Assembly (NCBI GenBank): GCA_016707705.1
Contig: JADJHD010000012.1
Location: 1 to 64,000 of the forward strand
Source: Bacteroidales bacterium
Lineage (GTDB): Bacteria; Bacteroidota; Bacteroidia; Bacteroidales; UBA4417
DNA: 64,000 nt
Direction: 5' to 3'
In this document: piece after piece, positions 49,501-57,681 of the stretch
Layout of the letters: each line of letters starts with the position of its first letter
Numbering within the stretch: position 1 is the first letter of the stretch
Made by a program: the position numbers and the translations under genes
The notes under the pieces: generated by a model
Database searches by the model: none
The model's input: only the letters and a program-made list of their open reading frames with translations
Told to the model about the DNA's origin: nothing

Positions 49501-50688
49501 GGCACACATCGACTGACTCATTACTACATTTGAAGCAATAGGGGTAGGCTGAACTGTAACAATAAGATTTGATGGTGTTCCCGGACAAAATGAATTGGCT
49601 GGCCCGGTTGGGGTAATTGTATAAGTAACAACACCAGCTGTTGAGCTTCCTGCAGGTAAGGATAATACAGTATTGATGTTTCCATTGCCTGAAGCTACTA
49701 CTCCATTTACTGTACCTGAAGTCACCACTGCAGTCCATGCAAAGGTGGAACCTGCAACATTTGAAACCGGGGTGTAATTAACACTTGAACCTGAACAAAT
49801 AGTTCTGGTAAGATTACTTGTGATTAAAGGGGTAGGAATAACCCTTATCATTACTGAGTTGGTAAATACATCCGGGCAAGGAGGTGAACTAACCCTGATC
49901 CTGAACCATGTATCAACAAAACAAGGACCAGGTTGATAGGTGAGTCCTGTTGCTCCTGGAATATCGGAATATCCTGCAATTGCAGAAATCGTGCTGATCT
50001 GCCATTGATATGTGAAACTGTTTAAACTTCCCGTAGCTGGTGTTCCTGTAATAAGTCCCGGAATATCTCCAACACAAACTGTATCACCCGGAGAAATTGT
50101 CCCTGGTATGATAACCGGAACTACTGGTATGGTCACCATGCTGGTATTCGCACAGGTTGTTATTTGATCAACTGCTACAACCTGGTAGGTTGTGGTTGTG
50201 GTTAAAGTTCCTGTAAAGGGATTGGTCGTCTGTCCCATAAGTGCGGGAGGTTGAAGCCATACCCATTGTACGTTGGGACCAGTAGTAATCGATAGATTTA
50301 CTGCCTGCCCATTACATAGAGTGTCATTGCTGTTAACATTTATGGATACTATAGGTAAAGGCTTCATTACTACAGTGATGGGATTCGACGGTACTCCACA
50401 ACCGCCTACCATTACTGTATAGTTCCCGTCAATTTTTGCATAGAAAGTGTTATGGATTGCACCAGCGATTGGACTTCCATCACGGTACCATTGCCAAGTC
50501 CCTGTTGAAGGCTGACATGTCAGTGCTATTGAATCCCCCATGCACACACTCGCTCCGGGAGGATTTGCCGTCACAATAGGAGGACATTGCCCCTTTGCCA
50601 CGAAAGCGCCTGAAAGTAAAAATATTGTGAAAAGAACGTAGAATCTGAATGAATAACGTCTGCCGAGCACTAGTAGAGTAGGTCTCAT
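28536..50688 (-). CDS. Giant modular surface adhesin, T9SS type B cargo, frame interrupted at 40636-41031
   Basis: Two collinear long frames (N-terminal part 41031-50688, C-terminal part 28536 to about 40640) form one gene of about 7,380 codons. ATG 50688 opens the signal peptide (RRYSFRFYVLFTIFLLSG, cleavage near AKGQ). Modules in order are an Ig-like domain, about ten PKD-like units (~47300-49840), and two 'NAG..D..IP.GTST' plus 'GGSGTY.YSW' pairs. Then come about 36 copies of an ~84-aa unit with paired Cys and the core 'GTG..I.FG.Q...GTYTV', 11 'NAGAD..C' units (34280-37190), 21 PKD domains (28880-34280), and a type B (gliding-motility C-terminal) domain: VPNAFAPEDT, LDRWGNRLW, WDGT, PSGVYMWRA. 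No enzyme domain is seen. It is probably a surface or gliding adhesin. The break is probably an assembly fault; if real, only the N-terminal ~3,250 residues would be made and not sorted. Confidence 0.9.
28880..34280 (-). repeat. Array of 21 PKD domains in the giant adhesin
   Basis: Each unit of about 80-90 residues has the PKD core W.WDFGDG/WNFGDP, a following hydrophobic NP.H.Y..G.Y.VTL.V segment, and a conserved C-G/C-N at the start (for example FSFVSTCSG, FEYDNNCVGS). Two subtypes alternate: 'FGDGN..T.N.P.NPD..H.Y' and 'FGDPASG.SNTS..QNP.H.Y'. The units have diverged at DNA level, so this block is older than the 504-bp array. The last unit lacks the Cys and leads into the type B domain. 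Confidence 0.88.
34280..37190 (-). repeat. Array of 11 'NAGAD..C' units in the giant adhesin
   Basis: Units of about 88 residues start with VNAGAD..IC, continue with 'ATA.N.SSL.WSTSGTGSF.N...LNPTYTPSAADIA.GSVTLTLTA', and end in a PC motif. The length is constant and the pattern strongly conserved, but DNA identity is only moderate. The fold is probably an Ig-like beta sandwich with one intradomain Cys pair. Confidence 0.85.
37190..46018 (-). repeat. Array of ~35 'YQL/NG...GTG...FG' units (84 aa each) in the giant adhesin
   Basis: Units of about 252 bp alternate as type A ('TAYTMTPAGLACVG...YQLRLNG...VAGTGAAINFGAQ') and type B ('VLFTITPASPTCSN...YVLVLNG...IPGTGAAISFGAQ'). Each ends in C...MNGS. 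One more, diverged unit lies at about 46545-46795. The outer units have diverged, while the central part (about 39470-43930) consists of nine 168-aa A+B pairs that are almost identical at DNA level, spaced exactly 504 bp apart. I do not recognise a named domain for this unit. Confidence 0.88.
40636..41031 (-). other. Indel-rich damaged repeat copy that splits the giant gene
   Basis: Compared with the next copy, this stretch has about ten small indels and almost no substitutions. Examples are 12 bp lost near 40640, one A lost near 40695, 12 bp lost near 40791, single or double losses near 40738, 40919, 40955 and 41008, and one extra A near 41029. Spacing of the 504-bp mark falls to 492 and 478 bp here, a net change that is not a multiple of three. 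All flanking copies are intact. Confidence 0.85.
47300..49840 (-). repeat. PKD-like unit array near the N-terminus of the giant adhesin
   Basis: About ten units of 80-85 residues have the pattern 'SNVAGTTFSWTA......GY.ASG.GNIPAQTI.N.....G.VTY.ITPT..GCTG', with I.CSG near the start. This pattern is common in PKD-like domains of Bacteroidota adhesins. Units are moderately diverged. Confidence 0.8.
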
Positions 50689-50912
50689 AAATAGGCGTAT
50701 TAGAGTTAATTGAGTAGTTAACAGCAAATTATGGTAGTGGAACTTCGCAAAAGCATGCATTTATCCAAAAAATTAATAACGAAAACGGGCGGAAGTAATA
50801 GGCTAATCAGATTTTTATTTGAGTTCCTGCGGGATAGAAATGCAAGCTGGTGCATATGAAGATTGTTAACTCCATTCTCTTCAAGGAATCACCAAACTCT
50901 TTTATTAAACAT

Positions 50913-50920
50913 TACTTTTG
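50913..50920 (+). promoter_or_regulatory. Candidate -7 box TACTTTTG upstream of deoC
   Basis: It matches TAnnTTTG and lies 72 bp before the deoC start, in the divergent region shared with the giant adhesin gene. No clear -33 TTTG is visible at the usual spacing. Confidence 0.35.
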
Positions 50921-50991
50921 TACTGTGAGGAAAAACTTATGAATTTGGTTTTCCTTACATCATAAATATCATTTAACTGTTAGCAAATCAT

Positions 50992-51771
50992 ATGACTGAA
51001 GCTCTTGAACTCCGTAATGAGACCCTGCTCAGGGTTATTGGACTAATGGACCTTACTACTCTTGAAGGGACTGATACCGATGAACGGGTTGCGACCCTCT
51101 GTTCAAAGGCGCTCCGGATTCAGGAAATTGCCGGAATTGGTCCTGCAGCTGTTTGTGTATATCCGGTTTTTGTTAAAACAGCTCAGGAATGCCTGCAGAA
51201 TTCAGGTATTAATGTTGCCTCAGTTGCAGGAGCTTTCCCTTCCGGACAAAGTCCACTCAGTATTCGGGTTTTGGAAGTTGAATATGCCGTGAAAAATGGA
51301 GCAGACGAAATTGATATGGTGATCTCCCGTGGCAGATTCCTGAATAATGATTTCGATTTTGTTTCAGATGAGATTCGTCAAATCAAAACTGCTTGTGGCG
51401 AGGCTCATCTTAAAGTAATATTGGAAACAGGGGAACTTGGTTCCGTTGAAAAAATTAAACATGCAAGCCGGATAGCAATCATGGCAGGTGCCGATTTTAT
51501 CAAGACCTCAACAGGAAAGATTCAGCCTGCCGCAACTCCTGAAGCTATGATTGCCATGCTCGAAGTGATAAAGGAGGTGTTCGAATCAACAGGTAAGAAA
51601 ATAGGAATCAAACCTGCCGGAGGAATATCAACTCCGGATCAGGCATTGCAATACTACCAAATGGTTGAGCAGGTTCTTGGACAGGAGTGGCTTAATCCCC
51701 ATTTATTCCGAATAGGAGCATCAAGACTGGCTGATGGAATCCTGACCGAATTGAATCTCTCCCTTAAATAG
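50992..51771 (+). CDS. deoC: Deoxyribose-phosphate aldolase
   Basis: This 259-residue TIM-barrel class I aldolase cleaves 2-deoxyribose 5-phosphate to glyceraldehyde 3-phosphate and acetaldehyde in deoxynucleoside catabolism. Visible signatures are MDLTTLEGTDT at the N-terminus, AAVCVYPVFV, VASVAGAFPSGQ, GADEIDMVISRG, KVILETGEL, the Schiff-base Lys171 in ADFIKTSTGK, and GIKPAGGIST with the phosphate-site residues. The start is ATG 50992. A thioredoxin-fold gene follows after 22 bp and may be co-transcribed. Confidence 0.96.
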   Translation: MTEALELRNETLLRVIGLMDLTTLEGTDTDERVATLCSKALRIQEIAGIGPAAVCVYPVFVKTAQECLQNSGINVASVAGAFPSGQSPLSIRVLEVEYAVKNGADEIDMVISRGRFLNNDFDFVSDEIRQIKTACGEAHLKVILETGELGSVEKIKHASRIAIMAGADFIKTSTGKIQPAATPEAMIAMLEVIKEVFESTGKKIGIKPAGGISTPDQALQYYQMVEQVLGQEWLNPHLFRIGASRLADGILTELNLSLK

Positions 51772-51793
51772 CATTATAACTCACTTTCACTTC

Positions 51794-52585
51794 ATGAAGA
51801 AGCTGCTGGTATTCTTCCTTTTATTGTTTGCCCTCTGTGAACTCAAGGCACAAACCAGCGTGGATACTGCTGTTCACTTTGTTGTAACTGATGTTGATGG
51901 AACAACTCACAACCTTTTTGATTACCTGGATTCAGGCAAAATTGTTGTGATCGATTTTTTTACCACGACCTGCGGCCCATGCACCGAGTATGTGCCTGAA
52001 ATCAGTAGCTCTTTCTCTCACTTCGGTTGCAATTCAGGAAATGTGATTTTCCTTGGGATTAACTGGGGCGCCAGCAATGAGGAAGTAATTGAGTTTGGTA
52101 ATCTCTATAATGCCAAATATCCTGAAATTAGCGGTCAGGAAGGTAATGGAAACCACGTGGTTTCTGACTACGGTGTTCTTTCCTACCCAACTGTAATCCT
52201 TATCCTGCCTGATCATTCTATCGCGGAACAATACATCTGGCCTCCATCGGCTGCAACTCTGGATTCCTTGATTCTGCTTTATGGTGGTCACCCAACAGAT
52301 TGTACTGTCGGAATTCCTGATTTTCAATCTGTTCAAAATCATTTTGAAATCGTTAGCCAGCCTGATCAGGCACAAAATGCTTTCATTCGATGCAATCATT
52401 CCATTCATCCTCAGTATGCTGAAATCTATAGCTCAACTTCAGCTTTCATATCTGGATCTCAAATTTCCGAAACAGAAAAACCTGATGTTTTCAGTATAAA
52501 GTTAACCGGACTACCCCATGGATTGTATATCATTAAACTCTTTTCAGAAAACGCCTGTATCGGAAGTCTAAAGTTGATGCACTGA
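51794..52585 (+). CDS. Exported thioredoxin-fold protein (TlpA-like) with possible T9SS C-terminus
   Basis: This 263-residue protein has a signal peptide (MKKLLVFFLLLFALCELK, cleavage near AQ). A redoxin/TlpA domain has the active site C60-G-P-C63 in IDFFTTTCGPCTEY, and the cis-Pro region is VLSYPTVILILPD. From about residue 180 it carries a C-terminal domain (HFEIVSQPDQAQNAFIR ... LTGLPHGLYIIKLFSENACIGSLKLMH) whose last strands fit a type A sorting domain. It may catalyse thiol-disulphide exchange outside the cytoplasm. It lies 22 bp after deoC, but no functional connection is obvious. Confidence 0.83.
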   Translation: MKKLLVFFLLLFALCELKAQTSVDTAVHFVVTDVDGTTHNLFDYLDSGKIVVIDFFTTTCGPCTEYVPEISSSFSHFGCNSGNVIFLGINWGASNEEVIEFGNLYNAKYPEISGQEGNGNHVVSDYGVLSYPTVILILPDHSIAEQYIWPPSAATLDSLILLYGGHPTDCTVGIPDFQSVQNHFEIVSQPDQAQNAFIRCNHSIHPQYAEIYSSTSAFISGSQISETEKPDVFSIKLTGLPHGLYIIKLFSENACIGSLKLMH

Positions 52586-52683
52586 TTGAACTGAACCTTT
52601 CAGCATAATTGAGGTAAACACTATTTACGGGATTACCTTGCCTTGATTTTTGGATAAAGCTATCACTTTTGAATTTGAATAAT

Positions 52684-52691
52684 TAACTTTG
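52684..52691 (+). promoter_or_regulatory. Candidate -7 box TAACTTTG
   Basis: It matches the Bacteroidota -7 consensus TAnnTTTG, 23 bp before the lipoprotein start at 52715. A well-placed -33 motif was not found. Confidence 0.35.
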
Positions 52692-52714
52692 CTCCATAAT
52701 TAAGCTCTGATACC

Positions 52715-53152
52715 ATGAAGCTATTCCTAAAACTGATTCTGTTTACCGCTGTTATTTCAATGGCCGGACTCCTGAATTCCTGTGAACCTGATGATACCAC
52801 TGGTACTGATCCTAGCGATTCCAGAAATGAGTTCGTCGGTGTATGGAGATTTACTGAAAGTGGATACCTGAAAAATGGCCTGTCGCAGAGTTATATAGTT
52901 TCAATTTCTTTGGATCCTGATAATAGCAGTCAGGTAATCCTTGATAACTTTGGAAATCCCGGTAGCTCCGATATGAGCGTAACTGGAATAGTTACCACCA
53001 ACCAGATTGTCATCTCCAATCAGGTTCTTTCCAATGGCTGGATTGTTGAAGGCTCAGGTAAGAAGACAACCGAGGGCAAGATGTCATGGAGCTATTCCAT
53101 TACTGCAGGCGGTGACATTAACTATTACACAGCCACAGCTGTTAAACAATAA
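52715..53152 (+). CDS. Lipoprotein of unknown function, 145 aa
   Basis: A lipoprotein signal ends in LLNSC (Cys23), followed by the acidic segment EPDDTTGTDPSDS. The remaining ~105 residues look like a small beta-barrel lipocalin-like domain (FVGVWRFTESGYLKNG, MSVTGIVTTNQIVISNQVL, KMSWSYSITAGGDINYYTATAVKQ). The start VGVWRF and alternating pattern are typical of Bacteroidota lipocalin-like lipoproteins, but the family is not certain. It has its own probable promoter. Confidence 0.75.
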   Translation: MKLFLKLILFTAVISMAGLLNSCEPDDTTGTDPSDSRNEFVGVWRFTESGYLKNGLSQSYIVSISLDPDNSSQVILDNFGNPGSSDMSVTGIVTTNQIVISNQVLSNGWIVEGSGKKTTEGKMSWSYSITAGGDINYYTATAVKQ

Positions 53153-53322
53153 TCACCACATTTTCTTATTTAATGTATTGTCAACTTTAGTTGGCATAAT
53201 TGTGTATTCAGCGAAAGAAGTCTGAATTCCCACTATTCAATTCCGTTGGACAATACAATGAAATTCAGCAATAGCTGACGACCGAAACTGGAATAAAATT
53301 TTGAATAATCTGGAAGGCAGCC

Positions 53323-53742
53323 TTATTCTTCTTCCCCGGTTTTTACCTTTGAAGGTTTATTGGCATCTTTTTCACCAGACTTCTGTCCCTGCAATTCCGC
53401 TTGCATGGAGCTTAATTTCTCAACTACCGCGGTGTAAATACTGTTTAATTCATCTACATGCTCGGAGTAATAATCCAGACTCTTCTGAAAATCATCAGGC
53501 TTTACCTTGTTCTTCTCAAAAACTTCCAGATATAGGGATTTTTGGTAAGTAGAATCACCCGTCATGGTATGCTGAACATTTCCATATCGAAGAGAAGCTT
53601 CTGCAATATTTATGTCTACCAGCAAATCAATCATGCTCTCCTTGTCTAGCACTCCTGCTGGCCTGGTAAGCATTACCCCTCCTCCCTGTTTACAGGAGAA
53701 TAAAAGCAGAAGACAGAAAAATGCAAGGATCCTTAATCCCAT
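53323..53742 (-). CDS. DUF4296 domain lipoprotein
   Basis: This 139-residue protein has a short lipoprotein signal (LLFSC, Cys17). The domain MIDLLVDINIAEASLRYGN ... YLEVFEKNKVKPDDFQKSLDYYSEHVDELNSIYTAVVEKL matches the helical DUF4296 pattern of Bacteroidota. A charged tail (SGEKDANKPSKVKTGEEE) follows. It starts 23 bp after the stop of the OmpH-like gene on the same strand, so the pair is probably one transcript. Function unknown. Confidence 0.85.
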   Translation of the reverse strand: MGLRILAFFCLLLLFSCKQGGGVMLTRPAGVLDKESMIDLLVDINIAEASLRYGNVQHTMTGDSTYQKSLYLEVFEKNKVKPDDFQKSLDYYSEHVDELNSIYTAVVEKLSSMQAELQGQKSGEKDANKPSKVKTGEEE

Positions 53743-53765
53743 AGTCTTTTTAGATTGGAAATCTA

Positions 53766-54503
53766 TTAATTCTCGGGATGCCTCATTTTGTATTCGGCAT
53801 TCAACTCTTTCAGAACATCCTTGGTGATATCAAGGGTGTCATTGGCATACAGAATATTGCCACCCTTATTGAATCCCAGGATGTAGTCGAACTTGTACTT
53901 GTTATTATATCGTTTCAGAAAGTTCATCACCGAATCAAGCAGTGCAATGTTCATATCCAGTTCACTCTGCTGCAGCTCAGCAGCATAACGATCCCTCAGG
54001 TCATAAATCTTCTGCTGGTTCTCCATCAAACTGCCATATATTTCCTGCTGACTCTGCTCCGAAAGTGCTTTTTTCTGAACCTGCTCCTGAAAATAGGCTG
54101 CATCTTTCTCAAATCCTGATTGCTTTGAAGCAACTTCTGCTGAATACCGGTCTCCCTTTGCCTGTAGCTCTTTCTTGAGTTTTTTTACCAGATCGTAGTT
54201 GGCCAGAATACTGTCATTGTTTACAAAAGCAACCTTCACACTACCTGAGTTGGCCTTTGCTACTGCACCCAGCATTCCTTCACTGTCACTGCCTTTACCT
54301 TTGAAGAACAAAATATACAGGGCAACCAGTCCCACCAATAATACGATGTTCAGAATAATCATCCATGAGTTGCTTCCTTTGGCATGATGATGATTTTCAT
54401 GCGAATGCTCATGTGAATGCTCATGAGTGTGTGCATGTGGCGCTGCAACAAATGGAGTGAATGATTCCTTGGATTCGTTCTGTGGATTGGTTTCTTCTGT
54501 CAT
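53766..54503 (-). CDS. OmpH/Skp-family protein with His-rich cytoplasmic head
   Basis: This 245-residue protein has the Skp/OmpH domain after residue ~88: VKVAFVNNDSILANYDLVKKLKKELQAKGDRYSAEV, then a long coiled coil and NKYKFDYILGFNKGGNILYANDTLDIT. Skp-like proteins bind unfolded outer-membrane proteins in the periplasm. Unlike secreted Skp, this protein is anchored by one helix (about residues 47-66). In front of it is a soluble head with a His-rich segment (HAHTHEHSHEHSHENHHH), a likely metal-binding stretch. It is followed closely by the DUF4296 lipoprotein gene. Confidence 0.85.
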   Translation of the reverse strand: MTEETNPQNESKESFTPFVAAPHAHTHEHSHEHSHENHHHAKGSNSWMIILNIVLLVGLVALYILFFKGKGSDSEGMLGAVAKANSGSVKVAFVNNDSILANYDLVKKLKKELQAKGDRYSAEVASKQSGFEKDAAYFQEQVQKKALSEQSQQEIYGSLMENQQKIYDLRDRYAAELQQSELDMNIALLDSVMNFLKRYNNKYKFDYILGFNKGGNILYANDTLDITKDVLKELNAEYKMRHPEN

Positions 54504-54557
54504 GATATCACTTTTTCAAAGTTTGAAATGCCTTTTATTCAAATGGTTTTTGAACTG

Positions 54558-54565
54558 CGAAGGTA
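54558..54565 (-). promoter_or_regulatory. Weak candidate -7 box TACCTTCG for the OmpH-like gene
   Basis: On the minus strand the sequence reads TACCTTCG, a one-base variant of TAnnTTTG, 55 bp upstream of the start at 54503. Confidence 0.25.
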
Positions 54566-54673
54566 ACCAAAATAGCAGAATCTCTCCCTCTCAGTCCTAA
54601 AATAAGAGTGAGGCTGATCTGCATACTGTCTCTGTGGTGGTGGGCCTGCAGATACTGATATGACACAAAAATG

Positions 54674-54694
54674 CTCTGACAAAGTTTGTCAGAG
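54674..54694. terminator. Hairpin downstream of recQ
   Basis: A perfect dyad ctctgacaaa-g-tttgtcagag lies about 43 bp past the recQ stop on the minus strand. The stem is stable, but no strong T run follows, so it may be a terminator or an mRNA 3' stabiliser. Confidence 0.5.
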
Positions 54695-54736
54695 TCACTA
54701 ATGCTCTAAAAGTAAAATTGCTTGAAAGGGAGAACC

Positions 54737-56953
54737 TTAGTTCCCTACCTCCGACATGAATTTGATACGCATCAGCCTGATCTCCTCTTCCGAGAACTCA
54801 TTCTCTCCCAGTTCCTTCAAAGCATCCTCAATTGAATCTGTTTCTGCTTCCTGGAAATAGTCCAGAATCTCATCCTGATGATATGGATCGATGGTTTCAT
54901 CAATGTAATAGTTCAGGTCAATCTTGGTGCCCGAAGCCACAACATGCTCTATCTCTGATAACAGTTCATCAGCTGTCAGATTTTTTGCAATGGCAATATC
55001 CTCGAGGGATATCTTCCGGTCAATATTTTGAATGATGTATACCTTCAGTCCTGATTTATTCACAACGGATTTCACCACCATATCCATGGGACGGATAATC
55101 TCGTTCTCCTCAACATAATTGGCGATAAGTTCAAGGAATGGCTTTCCGTATTTCTGAGCTTTTCCGGCTCCAACACCCGTTATCCTCTGGAGTTCATCCA
55201 TCGTAATTGGATATTGAATTGCCATATCCTCTAGTGAAGGATCCTGGAAGATCACGAAAGGAGGTAAATTCTCTTTTCTGGCAATCTCCTTCCTCTGATC
55301 CTTCAACAGGGAGAAAAGGGTCTTGTCGGTAGTGCTGGTTCTTGCCCCGCCTCCTGCAAGCAGTTCTTCATCCTCCGCTTCTTCCGGATCTGTATCACTG
55401 GCAACCAGAATAGAGAAAGGTTTCTTCATGAATTTGAGTCCCTCAGGAGTAATCTTCAGAATCCCGTAATTCTCAATGTCCTTTACTACCAGTCGCTCAA
55501 TGAGCATTTGTCTGAGAACTCCATCCCAGAAACGCTCGCTGTATTCCATCCCTTTGCCAAACATCTCAAGCTCATTATGCTTGTATGATTTGATATTGGA
55601 GGTGATTTTTCCAATCAGGATATTGACAATATGCTTTGCCTTTGATAGCTGCTTAACAGCCAAAATGGTTTCTAGTGCAAGGTCAACCTGCTCCCTGCCA
55701 TCAATCTTTGTCTTAGGATGAAGACAGTTGTCACAGTTGCTGCAGTTCTCTTCAGGATATACTTCCCCGAAGTAATGAAGCAACTGCTTGCGGCGACACA
55801 TGGATGACTCTGCAAAGGATACTACTTCCATGAGTAACTGATTGGCAATCTCTTGCTCAGCTACTCCTTTATTCTTACTGAATTTCTCCAGTTTTTCAAT
55901 GTCTTCGTATGCGTAGAAGGCAAGACAAATACCCTCTCCGTCATCACGCCCCGAACGGCCAGTTTCCTGATAGTAGCCTTCAAGACTTTTTGGCATATCA
56001 TAATGTATGACATATCGCACGTCAGGCTTGTCGATTCCCATGCCAAATGCAATGGTGGCAACAATAACATCGGCTTCTTCCATCAGGAACTTATCCTGAT
56101 TCATTACCCTGGTTTGTGAATCCAGTCCGGCATGATAGGGTAGTGCCTTGATGCCATTAACCTGCAGTGTTTCAGCCAATTCCTCAACCTGCTTGCGACT
56201 CAGGCAATAGATGATGCCTGATTTGCCCATGTGCATTTTGATGAATTTGATGACCTCTTTATTGACGTCATCATTTTTCGGTTTTACCTCATAATAAAGG
56301 TTCGCACGATTGAATGATGATTTGTAAAGGCTGGCCTCATGCATGCCAAGGTTCTTAAGGATGTCCTGCTGAACTTTTGGGGTAGCAGTGGCTGTAAGTG
56401 CCATCACGGGGACTTCCTGTCCAATGGCTTCTATTATTGGTCGTAACCTCCGGTACTCTGGCCTGAAATCATGCCCCCACTCCGAAATACAGTGGGCTTC
56501 ATCTATAGCGTAGAATGAAATGTTGATTTCCTTGAAAAAAGCAATGTTCTCTTCTTTCGTAAGGGATTCCGGCGCTACATACAAAAGCTTGGTGATACCA
56601 TTGGTCAAATCATTCTTAACATCGGTAATCTCATTCTTGCTGAGTGAAGAATTCAGAAAATGGGCAATGCCTTTCTTGGTGTCAAACTGCCTGATGGCAT
56701 CCACCTGATTCTTCATCAATGAAATAAGGGGAGAAATGATAATTGCAGTGCCAGGCATAATTAATGCAGGCAACTGGTAGCACATCGACTTGCCACCACC
56801 GGTAGGCATGATAACAAATGTATCATTCCCCGAAAGAACATTCCTGATGATTGGCTCCTGGTTATCCTTGAAATTTTCAAACCCAAAGATTTTCTTCAGC
56901 AGGTCTTGTAATGGATAATCTTTATAGTCCTCTGTTTTCTTCGTTCCACGCAT
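54737..56953 (-). CDS. recQ: ATP-dependent DNA helicase RecQ
   Basis: This 738-residue superfamily 2 helicase takes part in recombination and replication-fork repair. Walker A is TGGGKS (51-56), the DEAH box 151-154 is in DEAHCISEWGHDFRPEY, and IAFGMGIDKPDVRYVIHYDMPKSLEGYYQETGRSGRD covers motifs V-VI. A zinc-binding C..(17)..C..C..C cluster (SMCRRKQLLHYFGEVYPEENCSNCDNC) is followed by the RQC winged helix and an HRDC domain (KEIARKENLPPFVIFQDPSLEDMA). A ~130-residue C-terminal extension with predicted winged-helix character (YIIQNIDRKISLEDIAIAKNL) is present, as in many Bacteroidota RecQ proteins. The gene appears to stand alone. Confidence 0.96.
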   Translation of the reverse strand: MRGTKKTEDYKDYPLQDLLKKIFGFENFKDNQEPIIRNVLSGNDTFVIMPTGGGKSMCYQLPALIMPGTAIIISPLISLMKNQVDAIRQFDTKKGIAHFLNSSLSKNEITDVKNDLTNGITKLLYVAPESLTKEENIAFFKEINISFYAIDEAHCISEWGHDFRPEYRRLRPIIEAIGQEVPVMALTATATPKVQQDILKNLGMHEASLYKSSFNRANLYYEVKPKNDDVNKEVIKFIKMHMGKSGIIYCLSRKQVEELAETLQVNGIKALPYHAGLDSQTRVMNQDKFLMEEADVIVATIAFGMGIDKPDVRYVIHYDMPKSLEGYYQETGRSGRDDGEGICLAFYAYEDIEKLEKFSKNKGVAEQEIANQLLMEVVSFAESSMCRRKQLLHYFGEVYPEENCSNCDNCLHPKTKIDGREQVDLALETILAVKQLSKAKHIVNILIGKITSNIKSYKHNELEMFGKGMEYSERFWDGVLRQMLIERLVVKDIENYGILKITPEGLKFMKKPFSILVASDTDPEEAEDEELLAGGGARTSTTDKTLFSLLKDQRKEIARKENLPPFVIFQDPSLEDMAIQYPITMDELQRITGVGAGKAQKYGKPFLELIANYVEENEIIRPMDMVVKSVVNKSGLKVYIIQNIDRKISLEDIAIAKNLTADELLSEIEHVVASGTKIDLNYYIDETIDPYHQDEILDYFQEAETDSIEDALKELGENEFSEEEIRLMRIKFMSEVGN

Positions 56954-57681
56954 GGTTTAACTTTTTTCGCGGGCCTCCCTCGAGGTAATATGTTTGTTTT
57001 TTCTATCCTGAATTAATTTGAATTGCCAGCTGCTTTTTGATTCAGCACGGTAAAAATAATTTCTAAAACTGAAAATTCAATGGAAATCTAAAATGATTCG
57101 ATTGAAAAAAATCAGAAATAGTGTTGACCTGCTCACTCGCAATTCATATTCACTTATATAAAGATAACCAAAAAAAACCTTTTTTGGATTTTTTAGCCAT
57201 CTTCCAATTTATTTTTTACTTCTGCTCTTACAATTTATACCTAAGTTCTCTCTTCCTTGATTAATTACCAGAAAGAAGAAAAGTAAGTTGTCAGGATCCA
57301 TATCCTGAACATTTGGCAGAAATTAACCGATGATTTCTTTTTAGGCCCCTGAGACTCTTCCTTCCACCTTAGGCACTTGAATCCAAGGCTTTTTACATTT
57401 CGCCATGCAAAAAAGCGTGCAAAAGTATCACGAAAATTCAAATAATCAAGGCTTTAATAAATAAAATAACATTTGAACAGCTTAATTTTATTATCAAAGT
57501 CTAATGTGTTGTAAATCAAATATATAAATAGTATTCATGATTTGTACAGACTCCTGCTTCTGGCTCTGCAAAGCCCGGTTCCCGCTTTATAACTTTTTTA
57601 TCACCTGAATTTCTCAATACTTACAGATCATAAGTTCAAAATATAGATAAAAATATGAATATCAATTTAATGGATTTTAAT
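56954..57681. other. 728-bp AT-rich intergenic region
   Basis: This gap lies upstream of recQ and downstream of lpxK, both minus strand. It holds no credible gene, tRNA or recognised RNA. A short dyad (tcaggat / atcctga, 57292-57309) is present. The length is unusual for the window's non-repetitive gaps, and the sequence lacks the short repeats seen elsewhere, so an unrecognised regulatory RNA cannot be excluded. Confidence 0.45.

Noticed and set aside
56954..57681. tmRNA, RNase P or SRP RNA in the recQ-lpxK gap
   Set aside because: No diagnostic conserved segment of these RNAs could be found on either strand.
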